From Sandarakinorhabdus glacialis (GTDB lineage Bacteria; Pseudomonadota; Alphaproteobacteria; Sphingomonadales; Sphingomonadaceae), in the NCBI RefSeq assembly GCF_014643455.1, contig NZ_BMJM01000007.1, positions 118,606 through 182,605 of the forward strand: 64,000 nt of DNA. The letters run 5' to 3'. Under the pieces are notes generated by a model that ran no database searches, was not told the DNA's origin, and saw only the letters and a program-made list of their open reading frames with translations. Shown one piece after another: positions 27,492 to 36,645 of this stretch (position 1 is the stretch's first letter; each line of letters begins with the position of its first letter). A program made the position numbers and the translations under genes.

Positions 27492-28088
27492 ATGATCGCC
27501 GTGCCGCTTGCCATGGCCTTGCTCGGGCTGGCGGCGTGTTCGAACAATAATTATGCCGATGTCGTGCGCTTTCACAACAGTGCGCCGATTTCGCGCGGCA
27601 CGCTGGCTGTCGTCGCGTCCGATCCGTTGGTCCAGCAGAGCCTCGAATTCCGTACTCATGCCGAGACTGTCGCTATCGAGATGCGCCGGATCGGCTACAC
27701 CACCGGGCTGCCGGCCAGCCAGACGCAATATGTCGCCACCATCGACATCAGCCAGGCCGATGCGATGGGCAATGTCACCCGCCCCGGGGTGACCGTCGGC
27801 GCCGGCATCGGGCTGCCGATCGGCAGTAATTCCGGCCTTGGCGCCAATGTCTCGGTGCCTGTCGGCAGGGGCAGCCGCCGCAACCCGAACATGCGATCGA
27901 CGACGCTGGCGGTGCAGATCCGCCGCAATGCCGACCAGGCGATCATCTGGGAAGGCCGCGCCGTCAAGGAAGCCCGCGTCGGCGAACCCGGCGCCACCGC
28001 AACCGGCGCCGTGCCACAGCTTGCCAACGCGCTGTTCCGCGAATTCCCCGGCACGCCGGGCGTGACGACGCAGGTTCGCCTCAACTAG
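27492..28088 (+). CDS. DUF4136-like lipoprotein
   Basis: The 198-residue product begins with a lipoprotein signal peptide, MIAVPLAMALLGLAACS, with the lipobox LAAC. The mature part resembles DUF4136 proteins, with a YVATIDISQ strand, a glycine-rich middle and the repeated IRRNADQAIIWEGRAV strand. The ATG at 27492 follows AAAGGGA at a good distance, so the longer upstream frame is rejected. It probably sits in the outer membrane; function unknown. Confidence 0.75.
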   Translation: MIAVPLAMALLGLAACSNNNYADVVRFHNSAPISRGTLAVVASDPLVQQSLEFRTHAETVAIEMRRIGYTTGLPASQTQYVATIDISQADAMGNVTRPGVTVGAGIGLPIGSNSGLGANVSVPVGRGSRRNPNMRSTTLAVQIRRNADQAIIWEGRAVKEARVGEPGATATGAVPQLANALFREFPGTPGVTTQVRLN

Positions 28089-28118
28089 TTGCGATGGGGG
28101 TCTGCGGCGGCGGCCCCC

Positions 28119-29123
28119 CTACCATTCGAGAACGATCTTGCCGAAGTGGGCGGCGGACGCCTGTAGCCGGAAAGCATCGCCGATCTTTTCGAGCGCGAAG
28201 CTCGAATCGATCACCGGCTTGATGCCGTTGGCGTCGATGGCGCGGATCATCGCGGTCTGGTGTTCGCGGCTGCCGACGGTGATCCCGTTGACCTTGATAT
28301 TGCCCGACATGATCGCCGCCGTGGCGACATTGCCTGCGAGCCCCGCCAGCACGCCGATCATGGCGATGTTGCCGTTGAGGCGCGTTGCCGCAATCGACTG
28401 GGTTAAGGTGCCGGCACCGCCGATCTCGACGACATGATCGACGCCGCGGCCGCCGGTCAGCTTGCGCGCCGTCATGCCCCAGGCTTCGTCCTGCTTGTAG
28501 TTGATGAGGTGGTCGGCCCCCAGCGCGCGCAGCTTTTCCAGCTTGGCGTCGGATGACGAGGTGGCGATGACGTTGGCGCCGGCGGCCTTGGCGAACTGCA
28601 GGGCGAAGACCGAGACGCCGCCGCTGCCCTGGACCAGCACGGTCTCGCCGGGTTGCAGGCTGGCTTCGACGAACAGTCCGCGCCATGCCGTCAGCGCGGC
28701 GCAGGTGAGGGTCGCTGCCTCGGCGTGGGTGTAGCCGGCAGGCGCCTTAGTGAACGAGGTTGCGGGCGCGACGACTTCCTCGCGGGCATAGCCGTCGTTG
28801 CGGTCGCCCGGCACCCGCTGCATGCCGGCGATCGTCGGCTGGCCGGCCAGCCAGAGCGGGAAGAAGGTGCTGACGACATGGTCGCCGGCAGCGAATTCGG
28901 TAACGTTCTCGCCGACCGCGACGACGATGCCGGCGCCGTCCGACATCGGGATGCGGCCGTCAGGGGTCGGGATGCCGCCAAGGACGACGATATAATCATG
29001 GTAATTGAGCGAGCTGGCGTGGAGGCGGACGTGAATGTCGCCGGGACCCATCGGCGCCAGTTCGGAGGTGCCGACGTAAAGATTATCGATCCCGCCGGGC
29101 TTTTTCAGTTGGATGGCGCGCAT
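28119..29123 (-). CDS. Quinone oxidoreductase-like alcohol dehydrogenase (MDR superfamily)
   Basis: The 334-residue protein shows the GroES-like N-terminal domain (SSLNYHDYIVVLGGIP, SDGAGIVVAVGENV) and a Rossmann domain with VLVQGSGGVSVFALQFAKA. The structural zinc cysteines of classical alcohol dehydrogenases are absent, pointing to a zinc-free NAD(P)H-dependent reductase. The substrate is unknown. A paralogous gene lies upstream on the same strand at 29274. Confidence 0.82.
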   Translation of the reverse strand: MRAIQLKKPGGIDNLYVGTSELAPMGPGDIHVRLHASSLNYHDYIVVLGGIPTPDGRIPMSDGAGIVVAVGENVTEFAAGDHVVSTFFPLWLAGQPTIAGMQRVPGDRNDGYAREEVVAPATSFTKAPAGYTHAEAATLTCAALTAWRGLFVEASLQPGETVLVQGSGGVSVFALQFAKAAGANVIATSSSDAKLEKLRALGADHLINYKQDEAWGMTARKLTGGRGVDHVVEIGGAGTLTQSIAATRLNGNIAMIGVLAGLAGNVATAAIMSGNIKVNGITVGSREHQTAMIRAIDANGIKPVIDSSFALEKIGDAFRLQASAAHFGKIVLEW

Positions 29124-29222
29124 GGGAACAGGCCTTTCAGGATCGATGATGCTGACGACCTACACGGGCTCGCGGCGCGCGCCTTCCCCTCGGAAGCGTC
29201 AGGCCCCTCGGAGAAGCAACTG

Positions 29223-29249
29223 CGTCCCGGGTCAAGCCCGGGATGACAG
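29223..29249. repeat. REP-like palindrome, type B (copy 2)
   Basis: The stem TCCCGGG/CCCGGGA (29225-29231 and 29237-29243) with loop TCAAG is followed by TGACAG. It is nearly identical to 2961-2988 and sits between the two oxidoreductase genes. Confidence 0.8.
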
Positions 29250-29273
29250 TCTGGGTAAATGCGCTTGCTGTCG

Positions 29274-30275
29274 TCAGGCCCCGATGCGCAGCACGATCTT
29301 GCCGACATGGGTGCCGGCCTCCATCCGCCGATGGGCGTCGGCAGCGTCGGCAAGCGCGAACACCTTGTCGGTTACCGGGGTGAGGCGGCCGGATTCGAAT
29401 TCGGGCCAGATGGCGCGTTCGAGGACTTCGGCGATGGCGGTCTTGAAGGCGATCGAGCGCGGGCGGAGCATCGAGCCGGTCATCACCAGCCGCTTGCGCA
29501 TGATCGCGGTCAGGTCGAGATCGGCCTTGGCGCCGCGCTGGAAAGCGATCGAGACGTGGCGGCCGTCGTCGGCGAGGCATTTGAGATTGCGCGGGATATA
29601 GTCGCCGCCGACCATGTCGAGGACGATATCGACGCCGCGACCGTTGGTGATCGCGGCGACTTCGGCGGCGAAATCCTGGGCGTTGTAGTCGATCGCGTGC
29701 GCGGCCCCGAGCGCCAGTGCCGCCGCGCATTTCGCCGCGCTGCCGGCCGTGACGATAACCGTCAGACCGAGTGCGATGCCGAGTTGGATCGCGGTGACGC
29801 CGATGCCGCTGGTGCCACCGTGAACGAGCATCGTTTCGCCGCGCACGGCACCGCCGCGATCGACGACGTTCGACCAGACGGTGAACCAGGTTTCGGGAAG
29901 GCCGGCGGCGTCGGTCATCGCCATGCCTTTGGGAACGGCGAGGCATTGCCCGGCCGGGGCGGTGCAATATTCGGCATAGCCGCCGCCGGCGACGAGCGCA
30001 CAGACTGCATCGCCGATTTGCCAGCGGGTGACGTCGCCCGCAACCGCGACGATCGTGCCGGCGATCTCGAGGCCGGGAATCGTCGGCACGCCGGGCGGCA
30101 TCGGGTAGAGGCCGAGGCGTTGCAGTACGTCGGGGCGGTTGACCCCGGCGGCAGCGACCTTGACGAGGACTTCGCCGGCGCCGGGCTGCGGCACCGGTCG
30201 CTGGGCGGTCACCAGCACTTCCGGGCCTCCCGGCGCTGCAGGGTCGATCGCCGTCATGGTGCTGGGAATGGACAT
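29274..30275 (-). CDS. NAD(P)H-quinone oxidoreductase, PIG3-like
   Basis: The 333-residue MDR protein has AAGVNRPDVLQRLGLYPMPPG and IPGLEIAGTIVAV, the PIG3/TP53I3 signature, then a nucleotide-binding segment MLVHGGTSGIGVTAIQL. The enzymes reduce quinones with NADPH. It is probably cotranscribed with, or simply related to, the oxidoreductase at 28119; the 150-base spacer contains a REP-like unit. It is divergent from the DUF1192 gene. Confidence 0.88.
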   Translation of the reverse strand: MSIPSTMTAIDPAAPGGPEVLVTAQRPVPQPGAGEVLVKVAAAGVNRPDVLQRLGLYPMPPGVPTIPGLEIAGTIVAVAGDVTRWQIGDAVCALVAGGGYAEYCTAPAGQCLAVPKGMAMTDAAGLPETWFTVWSNVVDRGGAVRGETMLVHGGTSGIGVTAIQLGIALGLTVIVTAGSAAKCAAALALGAAHAIDYNAQDFAAEVAAITNGRGVDIVLDMVGGDYIPRNLKCLADDGRHVSIAFQRGAKADLDLTAIMRKRLVMTGSMLRPRSIAFKTAIAEVLERAIWPEFESGRLTPVTDKVFALADAADAHRRMEAGTHVGKIVLRIGA

Positions 30276-30320
30276 GCGGGGATATTGACTCGGGCGCGCG
30301 CCGGGTCAACGATTTCTGCC

Positions 30321-30518
30321 ATGTTCGACGAACCAGAACCGCCGCGCCGCAAATCCGACCGCCTCGCCGAGCTGGAGGCCGAGGACCTCGACAAGCTGTC
30401 GATCGGGGAGCTCGATGGCCGCATCGACGCGCTCGAGGCCGAACTCAAGCGCACCCGCGAGAAGCGGCAGGGGGCGGCCAGCTTTCGCGCCGCAGCCGAT
30501 AATCTGTTCAGAAAATAG
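30321..30518 (+). CDS. DUF1192 small protein
   Basis: The 65-residue protein starts MFDEPEPPRRKSDRLAELEA and contains the conserved DLDKLSIGELDGRIDALEAELKR helix, matching DUF1192, a small coiled-coil family of alphaproteobacteria. The function is unknown. It precedes the aminotransferase gene by eight bases and may be cotranscribed with it. Confidence 0.85.
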   Translation: MFDEPEPPRRKSDRLAELEAEDLDKLSIGELDGRIDALEAELKRTREKRQGAASFRAAADNLFRK

Positions 30519-30526
30519 AGTTTTTC

Positions 30527-31459
30527 ATGACCCAGGACGCAGCCCTCGGCACCCATAGTCACGCCGCCGACCCGCGCAACGAGACGATCCTGATCAGCGT
30601 CAACGGCGTGCTCAAGCCGCGCGCCGAGGCGATGGTGTCGGTGTTCGATTCGGGCTTCATGCTGGGCGATGGGGTGTGGGAGGGCTTGCGCGTCCATGCG
30701 GGACGGATTGCGTTTCTCGACCAGCATCTCGACCGGCTGTGGGAGGGTGCCAAGGCGATCTTCATGGACCTGGGGGTGAAGCGGGGCGAGCTAGAGCAGC
30801 GGTTGTACGATGTCATCGACGCCAACCGAATGGACGCCTGCCATATCAGGTTGATGGTGACGCGGGGCCTGCGGTCGACGCCGTACCAGGACCCGCGCGT
30901 CGTCGTGTCGCCGGCGACGATCGTCATCATCGCCGAGCACAAGGACCCGTTGCCGGTGACGACCGAGCGCGGCATTACGCTGTTTACCGTCCATGTCCGG
31001 CGGGGTTATCCCGATGTGCAGGACCCCAAGCTCAACTCGCATTCGAAGCTGAATTGCATCACCGCGTGCATCCAGGCGACACAGGCGGGGGCGGACGAGG
31101 GGCTCATGCTCGATCCGCATGGTTTTGTCGCGACGTGCAATTCGACGCACTTCTTCATCGTCCGCAAGGGCGAGGTGTGGACGTCGTCGGGGGATTATTG
31201 CCTCGATGGGATCACCCGGCGGAATGTGGTGAATTTGTGCAAGGCCAATGGCATACCGGTGTTCGAGCGGAATTTTTCGCTGACCGATGTCTATGGCGCC
31301 GACGAGGCGTTCGTCACCGGGACATTTGCCGGCGTGGTGCCGGTGCGGACGATCGATGGCCGGATGCTGACCAAGGGTCGCGGGCCGATGGTGGAGCGGC
31401 TGCAGGGGCTTTATCGGGCGCATATCCTGGCCGACACGGCGGCGCGTTCCCGGCCGTGA
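30527..31459 (+). CDS. Class IV (branched-chain/D-amino acid type) aminotransferase
   Basis: The 310-residue PLP enzyme has the class IV hallmarks: VSVFDSGFMLGDGVWEGLRV near residue 38, the PLP lysine in KLNSHSKLNC, the EGLMLDPHGFVATCNSTHFF signature and the FVTGTFAGVVPV region. The fold covers branched-chain aminotransferase, D-alanine aminotransferase and aminodeoxychorismate lyase, so the substrate cannot be fixed by eye. Its stop overlaps the GTG start of the following sulfotransferase-like gene, implying coupled expression. Confidence 0.87.
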   Translation: MTQDAALGTHSHAADPRNETILISVNGVLKPRAEAMVSVFDSGFMLGDGVWEGLRVHAGRIAFLDQHLDRLWEGAKAIFMDLGVKRGELEQRLYDVIDANRMDACHIRLMVTRGLRSTPYQDPRVVVSPATIVIIAEHKDPLPVTTERGITLFTVHVRRGYPDVQDPKLNSHSKLNCITACIQATQAGADEGLMLDPHGFVATCNSTHFFIVRKGEVWTSSGDYCLDGITRRNVVNLCKANGIPVFERNFSLTDVYGADEAFVTGTFAGVVPVRTIDGRMLTKGRGPMVERLQGLYRAHILADTAARSRP

Positions 31460-32196
31460 CATTTCCCATCGCCCCGCTTCGTATCGCAATGTGGTCGGGG
31501 CCGCGTAACTTGTCGACGGCGATGATGCGCAGCTTCGGGGCGCGCGCCGATACGGTTGTCAGCGACGAACCGTTCTATGGGGCCTATCTGAAGCACACCG
31601 GCGAGGACCAGCCGATGAAGGAAGCTGTCATCGCGTCGATGGACTGCGACTGGCACAACGTCGCCCAAGCACTGTCGGGGCCTGCGCCGGCGCCGATCTG
31701 GTACCAGAAGCACATGGCGCACCACATGGTGGGGCCGGTGGATTTCGCCGATTTGTCGGGCTTCCGCCATGCCTTTCTCATCCGCGCGCCGGAACGTGTC
31801 ATCGCCAGCTATGCCGCCAAGCGGGTGACGGTGACGGCGGCCGATCTGGGTTATGCCCGCCAGCGCGACTGGTTCGACCGCGAGGCCGAGCGGCTCGGCC
31901 AGGCCCCGGCGGTCGTCGATTCGGCCGATGTGCTCGGCGATCCCCGGGCCGTGCTGGCGGCGCTTTGTGCGGCGCTGGGCATCGGCTTCGATCCGGCGAT
32001 GCTGCATTGGGCGCCGGGGCCGCGCCAGAGTGACGGGGTCTGGGCCAGCCACTGGTATGGGCGTGTACTCGAATCGACCGGATTTGAAGCCGGCGAGGGG
32101 CCGGCGCCGGTGCTCGATGCCGCCGCTGAAAAGGTTCGCGATGCGTGCCGGCCGCATTACGACTATCTTGCCGGCCATCGTCTCCGGGCTGGCTGA
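31456..32196 (+). CDS. Sulfotransferase-like protein
   Basis: The 246-residue protein begins, from a GTG overlapping the previous stop (GTGA), with LRIAMWSGPRNLSTAMMRSF. This resembles the 5'-phosphosulfate-binding loop of PAPS-dependent sulfotransferases. AFLIRAPERVIASY resembles the 3'-phosphate-binding segment. Proteins of this kind are repeatedly found beside class IV aminotransferases, but the sulfated substrate is unknown. Confidence 0.75.
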   Translation: MTFPIAPLRIAMWSGPRNLSTAMMRSFGARADTVVSDEPFYGAYLKHTGEDQPMKEAVIASMDCDWHNVAQALSGPAPAPIWYQKHMAHHMVGPVDFADLSGFRHAFLIRAPERVIASYAAKRVTVTAADLGYARQRDWFDREAERLGQAPAVVDSADVLGDPRAVLAALCAALGIGFDPAMLHWAPGPRQSDGVWASHWYGRVLESTGFEAGEGPAPVLDAAAEKVRDACRPHYDYLAGHRLRAG

Positions 32197-32287
32197 AGTT
32201 TTCCTGTCCGCCGCCCAACCAATGCCGTGTTCCCTCCCTGTCGATCGGGGCCTACACACCGATATCCGCCAAAAAAGGACCTGAACC

Positions 32288-32974
32288 ATGGCAAAGACAG
32301 CGATCATCATCGGCGCCTCGCGCGGCCTCGGACTCGGCTTGGCGAAGGCGTTGAGCAGCCGCGGCTGGCAGGTCACCGCCACTTCACGCGGCGAGGCGCC
32401 CGACCTTGCCGCCGCGATTGCCGCGAGTGGTGGCAGCATTACGCCGGCGACGGTCGATATCGATAGTGACGACAGCATCGCGGCGCTCGATGGCGCGCTC
32501 GGCAGCGCGCGGTTCGACCTGGTCTTCGTCAACGCCGGGGTCATGGGACCGGCGCACGGCTCCGTGGCGCAAGTGACGCCGGCCGAAATGGGGGCGCTGC
32601 TGCACACCAATGCCGTCGCGCCGATCCGCGTCGCCAACCGGTTGCGCGGGCGGATCGCCGATGGCGGCACGCTCGCCTTCATGTCGTCGATCCTGGGCTC
32701 GGTCGGCGGCAATACCGGGGGCGGCTATGACCTGTATCGGGCGAGCAAGGCGGCGCTCAACACGCTGACGCGCGGTTTTGTGGCGACGGTGCTCAAGGAC
32801 AAGCCGATCAGCGTGCTGACGCTGCATCCCGGCTGGGTTCGTACTGCAATGGGCGGGCCGACGGCATCATTGTCGGTCGAGGAAAGCGTCGCCGGACTGG
32901 TCGAGGTCATCGAGGCCAACACCGCGCCGGGGCATCTCTATCTCGACTATAGCGGCGCCAGCATTCCTTGGTGA
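32288..32974 (+). CDS. Short-chain dehydrogenase/reductase
   Basis: The 228-residue Rossmann enzyme has the cofactor loop GASRGLGLGLA (about residues 8-18), FVNAGVMG in the NNAG position, the catalytic Ser region SSILGS and the YRASK motif (Tyr-X3-Lys). It resembles the C-factor-like SDR subgroup with a short substrate loop. A purine-rich AAAAAAGGA precedes the ATG. The substrate is unknown. Confidence 0.85.
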   Translation: MAKTAIIIGASRGLGLGLAKALSSRGWQVTATSRGEAPDLAAAIAASGGSITPATVDIDSDDSIAALDGALGSARFDLVFVNAGVMGPAHGSVAQVTPAEMGALLHTNAVAPIRVANRLRGRIADGGTLAFMSSILGSVGGNTGGGYDLYRASKAALNTLTRGFVATVLKDKPISVLTLHPGWVRTAMGGPTASLSVEESVAGLVEVIEANTAPGHLYLDYSGASIPW

Positions 32975-33053
32975 TCCCCGGCCACAAACGCGAGGTTGCT
33001 CGCGGTTGACGTTTGCGTAAAGTCGGCCCCGCAAGATTCTGGGGAGTGAATCC

Positions 33054-34151
33054 GTGAACTTCGATTTTTCCGACGACGCCAAGGCGCTGGGCGAACAGGC
33101 GCGCAAGCTGTTCGCCGACAAGGCGGGGACGACGGCTGCGCGCGCCGCTATGGCGCCAGGCGCGCCGGCATTCGACGCGGCGTTGTGGGCCGAAGTCGCC
33201 AACCTCGGCTGGACCGCAGCGCGGGTGCCCGAGGCGCATGGCGGCCTTGGGCTGACCGCCGAGGAATCGTGCATGCTGGCCGAAGCCGCGGGCGCGCACC
33301 TGGCCGTTGTGCCGCTCGTTTCGGTGCTGCTGGCGACGGAGGCTTTGCTGCTGGCCGGCACCGAGGCGCAGCAGGCGAAGTGGTTGCCGGGCATTGCCGA
33401 TGGCAGCGTTATCGCGGTTCCGGCATGGAATGAGCCGGGCGCGGTTAATCCTGGTGTGCTGGCGGTTTCGGCTTCGGGGAACGCGCTTTCGGGCGTGAAG
33501 TCGCCGGTGCCGGACCTGCCGGGTGCGCATCTGGCGATCGTTGCGGCGGCTGGGCCGGATGGTCCGTCGCTGTGGCTGGTCGACTTGGCCGGGGCCAATG
33601 TCGAGACTGTCGAGACGCTCGATCTGGTGCGCCGCCATGGGCGGTTGACGCTGTCGAATACTGCCGCCGAACCGCTTGGCGACGCCTCCCATTACCAGCA
33701 ATGGCTCGACCGTGCCGCCGTCATCCTCGCTTGGGAAGCCATCGGCACGGCGTCGTCGGCTATGAACATGACGGTCGAATATGCCAAGACCCGCGTGGCC
33801 TTCGGCCAGACCATCGGGCGCTACCAGGGCGTCAAGCACAAGTGCGCCGACATGTTCATCAAGATCGAGCTGGCGCGCGCGCATGCGCTCCACGGTGTTG
33901 CGATGATCGGTTCGGATGGGCCGGAATTGCGGCAGGCGGCGGCGGCGGCGCGGGTCGCCAGCATCGATGCGGCGACTTACTGCGGCGAGGAAGCTGTGCA
34001 GTTGCACGGCGGCATCGGCTTTACCTGGGAGAGCGATTGCCAGTTCTATTATCGCCGGGCGCGGGCCATTTCGGCGTCGCTTTCGGGACGGGTTTGGTGG
34101 GCCGACCGGCTTGTCCGCGCGCTCGAGCTGCGTAACCGCGCCGCAGCGTAA
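33054..34151 (+). CDS. Acyl-CoA dehydrogenase, short subunit type
   Basis: The 365-residue protein starts at GTG (MNFDFSDDAKALGEQ) and has the C-terminal ACAD features TRVAFGQTIGRYQGVKHKCADM, LHGGIGFTWE and YYRRARA. Its middle beta domain is divergent. Paired with the 405-residue ACAD 48 bases downstream, it resembles the heteromeric alpha2beta2 acyl-CoA dehydrogenases used in side-chain degradation by steroid and other ring-compound degraders. The substrate is not known. Confidence 0.87.
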   Translation: MNFDFSDDAKALGEQARKLFADKAGTTAARAAMAPGAPAFDAALWAEVANLGWTAARVPEAHGGLGLTAEESCMLAEAAGAHLAVVPLVSVLLATEALLLAGTEAQQAKWLPGIADGSVIAVPAWNEPGAVNPGVLAVSASGNALSGVKSPVPDLPGAHLAIVAAAGPDGPSLWLVDLAGANVETVETLDLVRRHGRLTLSNTAAEPLGDASHYQQWLDRAAVILAWEAIGTASSAMNMTVEYAKTRVAFGQTIGRYQGVKHKCADMFIKIELARAHALHGVAMIGSDGPELRQAAAAARVASIDAATYCGEEAVQLHGGIGFTWESDCQFYYRRARAISASLSGRVWWADRLVRALELRNRAAA

Positions 34152-34199
34152 ATCGCGAATATTCGGGGCAAGCTCCCCGCCAGATCAGAGGATTGAACC

Positions 34200-35417
34200 A
34201 TGGATTTCAACGATACCGCCGCCGAAGCCGAATATCGCGCCACCACGCGCGCCTGGCTGGAGGAGAATGCCGCCGAATATCGTGATCCGCCCACGGTGCC
34301 GTGGAAGCTGGACGAGTTTATCCGGCATTCCAAGGCCTGGCAGGCGAAGAAGTTCGCTGCGGGTTATACCGGGATCACCTGGCCGAAGGCGGTCGGTGGG
34401 CAGGGCCTGGGGCCGATGCAGTCGATCATCTATGGGCAGGAGGAAAGCCGTTTCCATGCGCCGTCGGGGCTGTATTCGATCGGGCTGGGCATGTGCATTC
34501 CGACGGTGTTTACCCATGGCTATCCCGAAGTCGCGGCGCGTTATGTGCCCAAGGCTTTGGTCGGCGAGGAAGTCTGGTGCCAGCTGTTTTCCGAGCCGGC
34601 CGCCGGTTCCGATCTGGCGGGCATCCGCACCAAGGCGGTCAAGGACGGCGACGAATGGGTCATCGACGGCCAGAAGGTGTGGACGAGCTTTGCCCATGCC
34701 AGCGACTATGGCATCGTTGTTTGCCGGACCGACCCGTCGAAGCCCAAGCACAAGGGCCTGACGATGTTCATCGTCGACATGAAGTCGCCGGGCGTCGAGG
34801 TCCGCGGCATCAAGCAGATGTCGGGCGGATCGGACTTTAACGAGGTGTTCTTCACCGGCGTGCGCGTTCCCGATGCATGGCGGCTGGGCGCCGAGGGCGA
34901 GGGCTGGAAGGTCGCGTTGACGACGCTGATGCACGAGCGGCTGGCGGTCGGCGGCAAGCCGCGCCATGCGCCGGGCTATGCGACGCTGATCAAGCTCGCC
35001 CGCGGTGTGGAATCGCCGAATGGCGGCCCGGCGATCGAGGCCGGTGACGTGCGCCAGCGCATCGCCGCGAGCTATATCAACGACGAGGGCATCAAGCTGA
35101 CGCAGATGCGCGCGCTGTCGGCTTTGTCGAAGGGGCAGATGCCCGGGCCGGAACAGTCGATTTCAAAGGTCGTCGTTGCCAAGACGATGCAGGAAATGGC
35201 AGCGTTCGCCCTCGATTTGGCCGGCGGCGACGGGTTCGTTACGGAGGGGAATGATCCGGAATTGGCCAAGTTGCAGGGCAGCTATCTCGGTGCGGCTGGG
35301 CTGCGGATTGCCGGCGGTACCGACGAGATCCTGCGCAACATCATCGCCGAGCGGGTGCTGGGGCTGCCCGGCGACATGCGGCCTGACAAGGATTTGCCCT
35401 TCAACGCTGCTGCTTGA
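34200..35417 (+). CDS. Acyl-CoA dehydrogenase, long subunit type
   Basis: The 405-residue protein has the ACAD flavin-site motifs QLFSEPAAGSDLAGIRTKA and KVWTSFAHAS, and the C-terminal GGTDEILRNIIAERVLGLP. It follows the short-type ACAD gene directly with a good ribosome-binding context (AGAGGATTGAACC before ATG). The two should form one enzyme complex oxidising an acyl-CoA thioester. It faces a second such pair on the minus strand. Confidence 0.9.
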   Translation: MDFNDTAAEAEYRATTRAWLEENAAEYRDPPTVPWKLDEFIRHSKAWQAKKFAAGYTGITWPKAVGGQGLGPMQSIIYGQEESRFHAPSGLYSIGLGMCIPTVFTHGYPEVAARYVPKALVGEEVWCQLFSEPAAGSDLAGIRTKAVKDGDEWVIDGQKVWTSFAHASDYGIVVCRTDPSKPKHKGLTMFIVDMKSPGVEVRGIKQMSGGSDFNEVFFTGVRVPDAWRLGAEGEGWKVALTTLMHERLAVGGKPRHAPGYATLIKLARGVESPNGGPAIEAGDVRQRIAASYINDEGIKLTQMRALSALSKGQMPGPEQSISKVVVAKTMQEMAAFALDLAGGDGFVTEGNDPELAKLQGSYLGAAGLRIAGGTDEILRNIIAERVLGLPGDMRPDKDLPFNAAA

Positions 35418-35432
35418 TTGGCGGAGAAGAAA

Positions 35433-35462
35433 CTGGGTCCCGGGTCGAGCCCGGGATGACAG
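35433..35462. repeat. REP-like palindrome, type B (copy 3)
   Basis: The stem TCCCGGG/CCCGGGA (35438-35444 and 35450-35456) with loop TCGAG is followed by TGACAGG. It lies between the convergent acyl-CoA dehydrogenase genes and may act as a transcription barrier. Confidence 0.8.
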
Positions 35463-35475
35463 GCTGGCGTGATCC

Positions 35476-36645
35476 TTAGCCGCTGCGGACCTGGCGGAAG
35501 GGCATGTCGCGGTCGACTTCGGGTTCCTTGGGCAGGCCGAGGACGCGTTCGCCGATAATGTTGCGCTGGATTTGGTCGGTGCCGCCGCCGATCGAGGTGA
35601 AATAGGCGTTAAGGGTCAGGAAGTTGGCGTCCTCGGCGCGCGGGAATTGCGGGCCTTCGAGCAGGCTGGCGGCGCCGAGGATCGAGGTGCGTAGCCGGGC
35701 TTCCTCGTGGAGGATGCGCGACATCGCCAGCTTGCCGAGCGACATGATCGCCGACGAGCTGCCCTGTGCCAGGTCGGCCTTGGCACGGGCATTGTTGAGG
35801 CCGTTGAGCGTGCGCAATGCCGTGACGCGGGCGATGTCCTGGCGGATCAGCGGGTCGCCGAGGGTGCCGGCTTCGCGGGCCAGCCCGATCATGTCGCCGG
35901 TGCTGCCCCCTGCCCCGCTGCGCGGACCACGGGCGCGGTCGCCCATCAGCGAGCGTTCATAGGCCAGTGCGGTCTGCAGCACTTCCCAGCCCTGCGTCGG
36001 CGTGCCGAGGAGGTTGGCGGCGGGGACAGTGGCGTCGGTGATGAAGACCTCGTTGAAATGGGCCTCGTCGGTGATCTGGCGCAGCGGGCGCACGTCGATA
36101 CCGGGCTGCTTCATCGGCAGGAAGAAAAAGCCAATGCCCTTGTGCTTGGGCACGTCCCAATCGGTGCGGGCGATGAGCATGCCGTAGTCGGCGTCGGCGG
36201 CGCTCGAGGTCCAGACTTTCTGGCCGTTGACGACGAAATGGTCACCGTGGCTGTCGGCGCGGGTGCGGATGCCGGCGAGGTCGGACCCTGCTCCGGGCTC
36301 GCTGTACAACAGGCACATCTTGACCTCGTCGCGGAGCAGCGCCGGCACGATCTTGGCTTTAAATTCGGGCGTTGCGTAGGCGAGCGCGGTGTTGGCCCAG
36401 AGGTTGCTGCGATCCTGCCCGGTGCCATGCGCGCCGACGGCCTTGAACTCGCGTTCGACCAGCCGGGCCTGGGCGTCGCCGAGGCCGCGGCCGAACCATT
36501 CGGTGGGCCAGCGCGGCACGGCCCAGCGCGCCTCGACGACTTTGCCGAGCCATTCGGGGTCGTGCTTGCGCCCCTGATCCCAATTGACCGCCAGCCATTC
36601 GCGGACTTCGGCGACGAGTTCGGCGTCGGTGGGGTTGATGCTCAT
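35476..36645 (-). CDS. Acyl-CoA dehydrogenase, long subunit type (second pair)
   Basis: The 389-residue protein has LLYSEPGAGSDLAGIRTRA, KVWTSSAADADYG and the C-terminal GGGTDQIQRNIIGERVLGLP. The true start is the ATG at 36645, which overlaps the stop of the upstream ACAD gene (ATGA); the longer frame reads through that gene. It is the long partner of the 372-residue protein and converges on the plus-strand pair. Confidence 0.9.
   Translation of the reverse strand: MSINPTDAELVAEVREWLAVNWDQGRKHDPEWLGKVVEARWAVPRWPTEWFGRGLGDAQARLVEREFKAVGAHGTGQDRSNLWANTALAYATPEFKAKIVPALLRDEVKMCLLYSEPGAGSDLAGIRTRADSHGDHFVVNGQKVWTSSAADADYGMLIARTDWDVPKHKGIGFFFLPMKQPGIDVRPLRQITDEAHFNEVFITDATVPAANLLGTPTQGWEVLQTALAYERSLMGDRARGPRSGAGGSTGDMIGLAREAGTLGDPLIRQDIARVTALRTLNGLNNARAKADLAQGSSSAIMSLGKLAMSRILHEEARLRTSILGAASLLEGPQFPRAEDANFLTLNAYFTSIGGGTDQIQRNIIGERVLGLPKEPEVDRDMPFRQVRSG

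Noticed and set aside
28081..28686. Minus-strand 201-codon frame within the oxidoreductase gene
   Set aside because: It overlaps the conserved MDR coding sequence in another frame and is Arg/Gly-rich without motifs.
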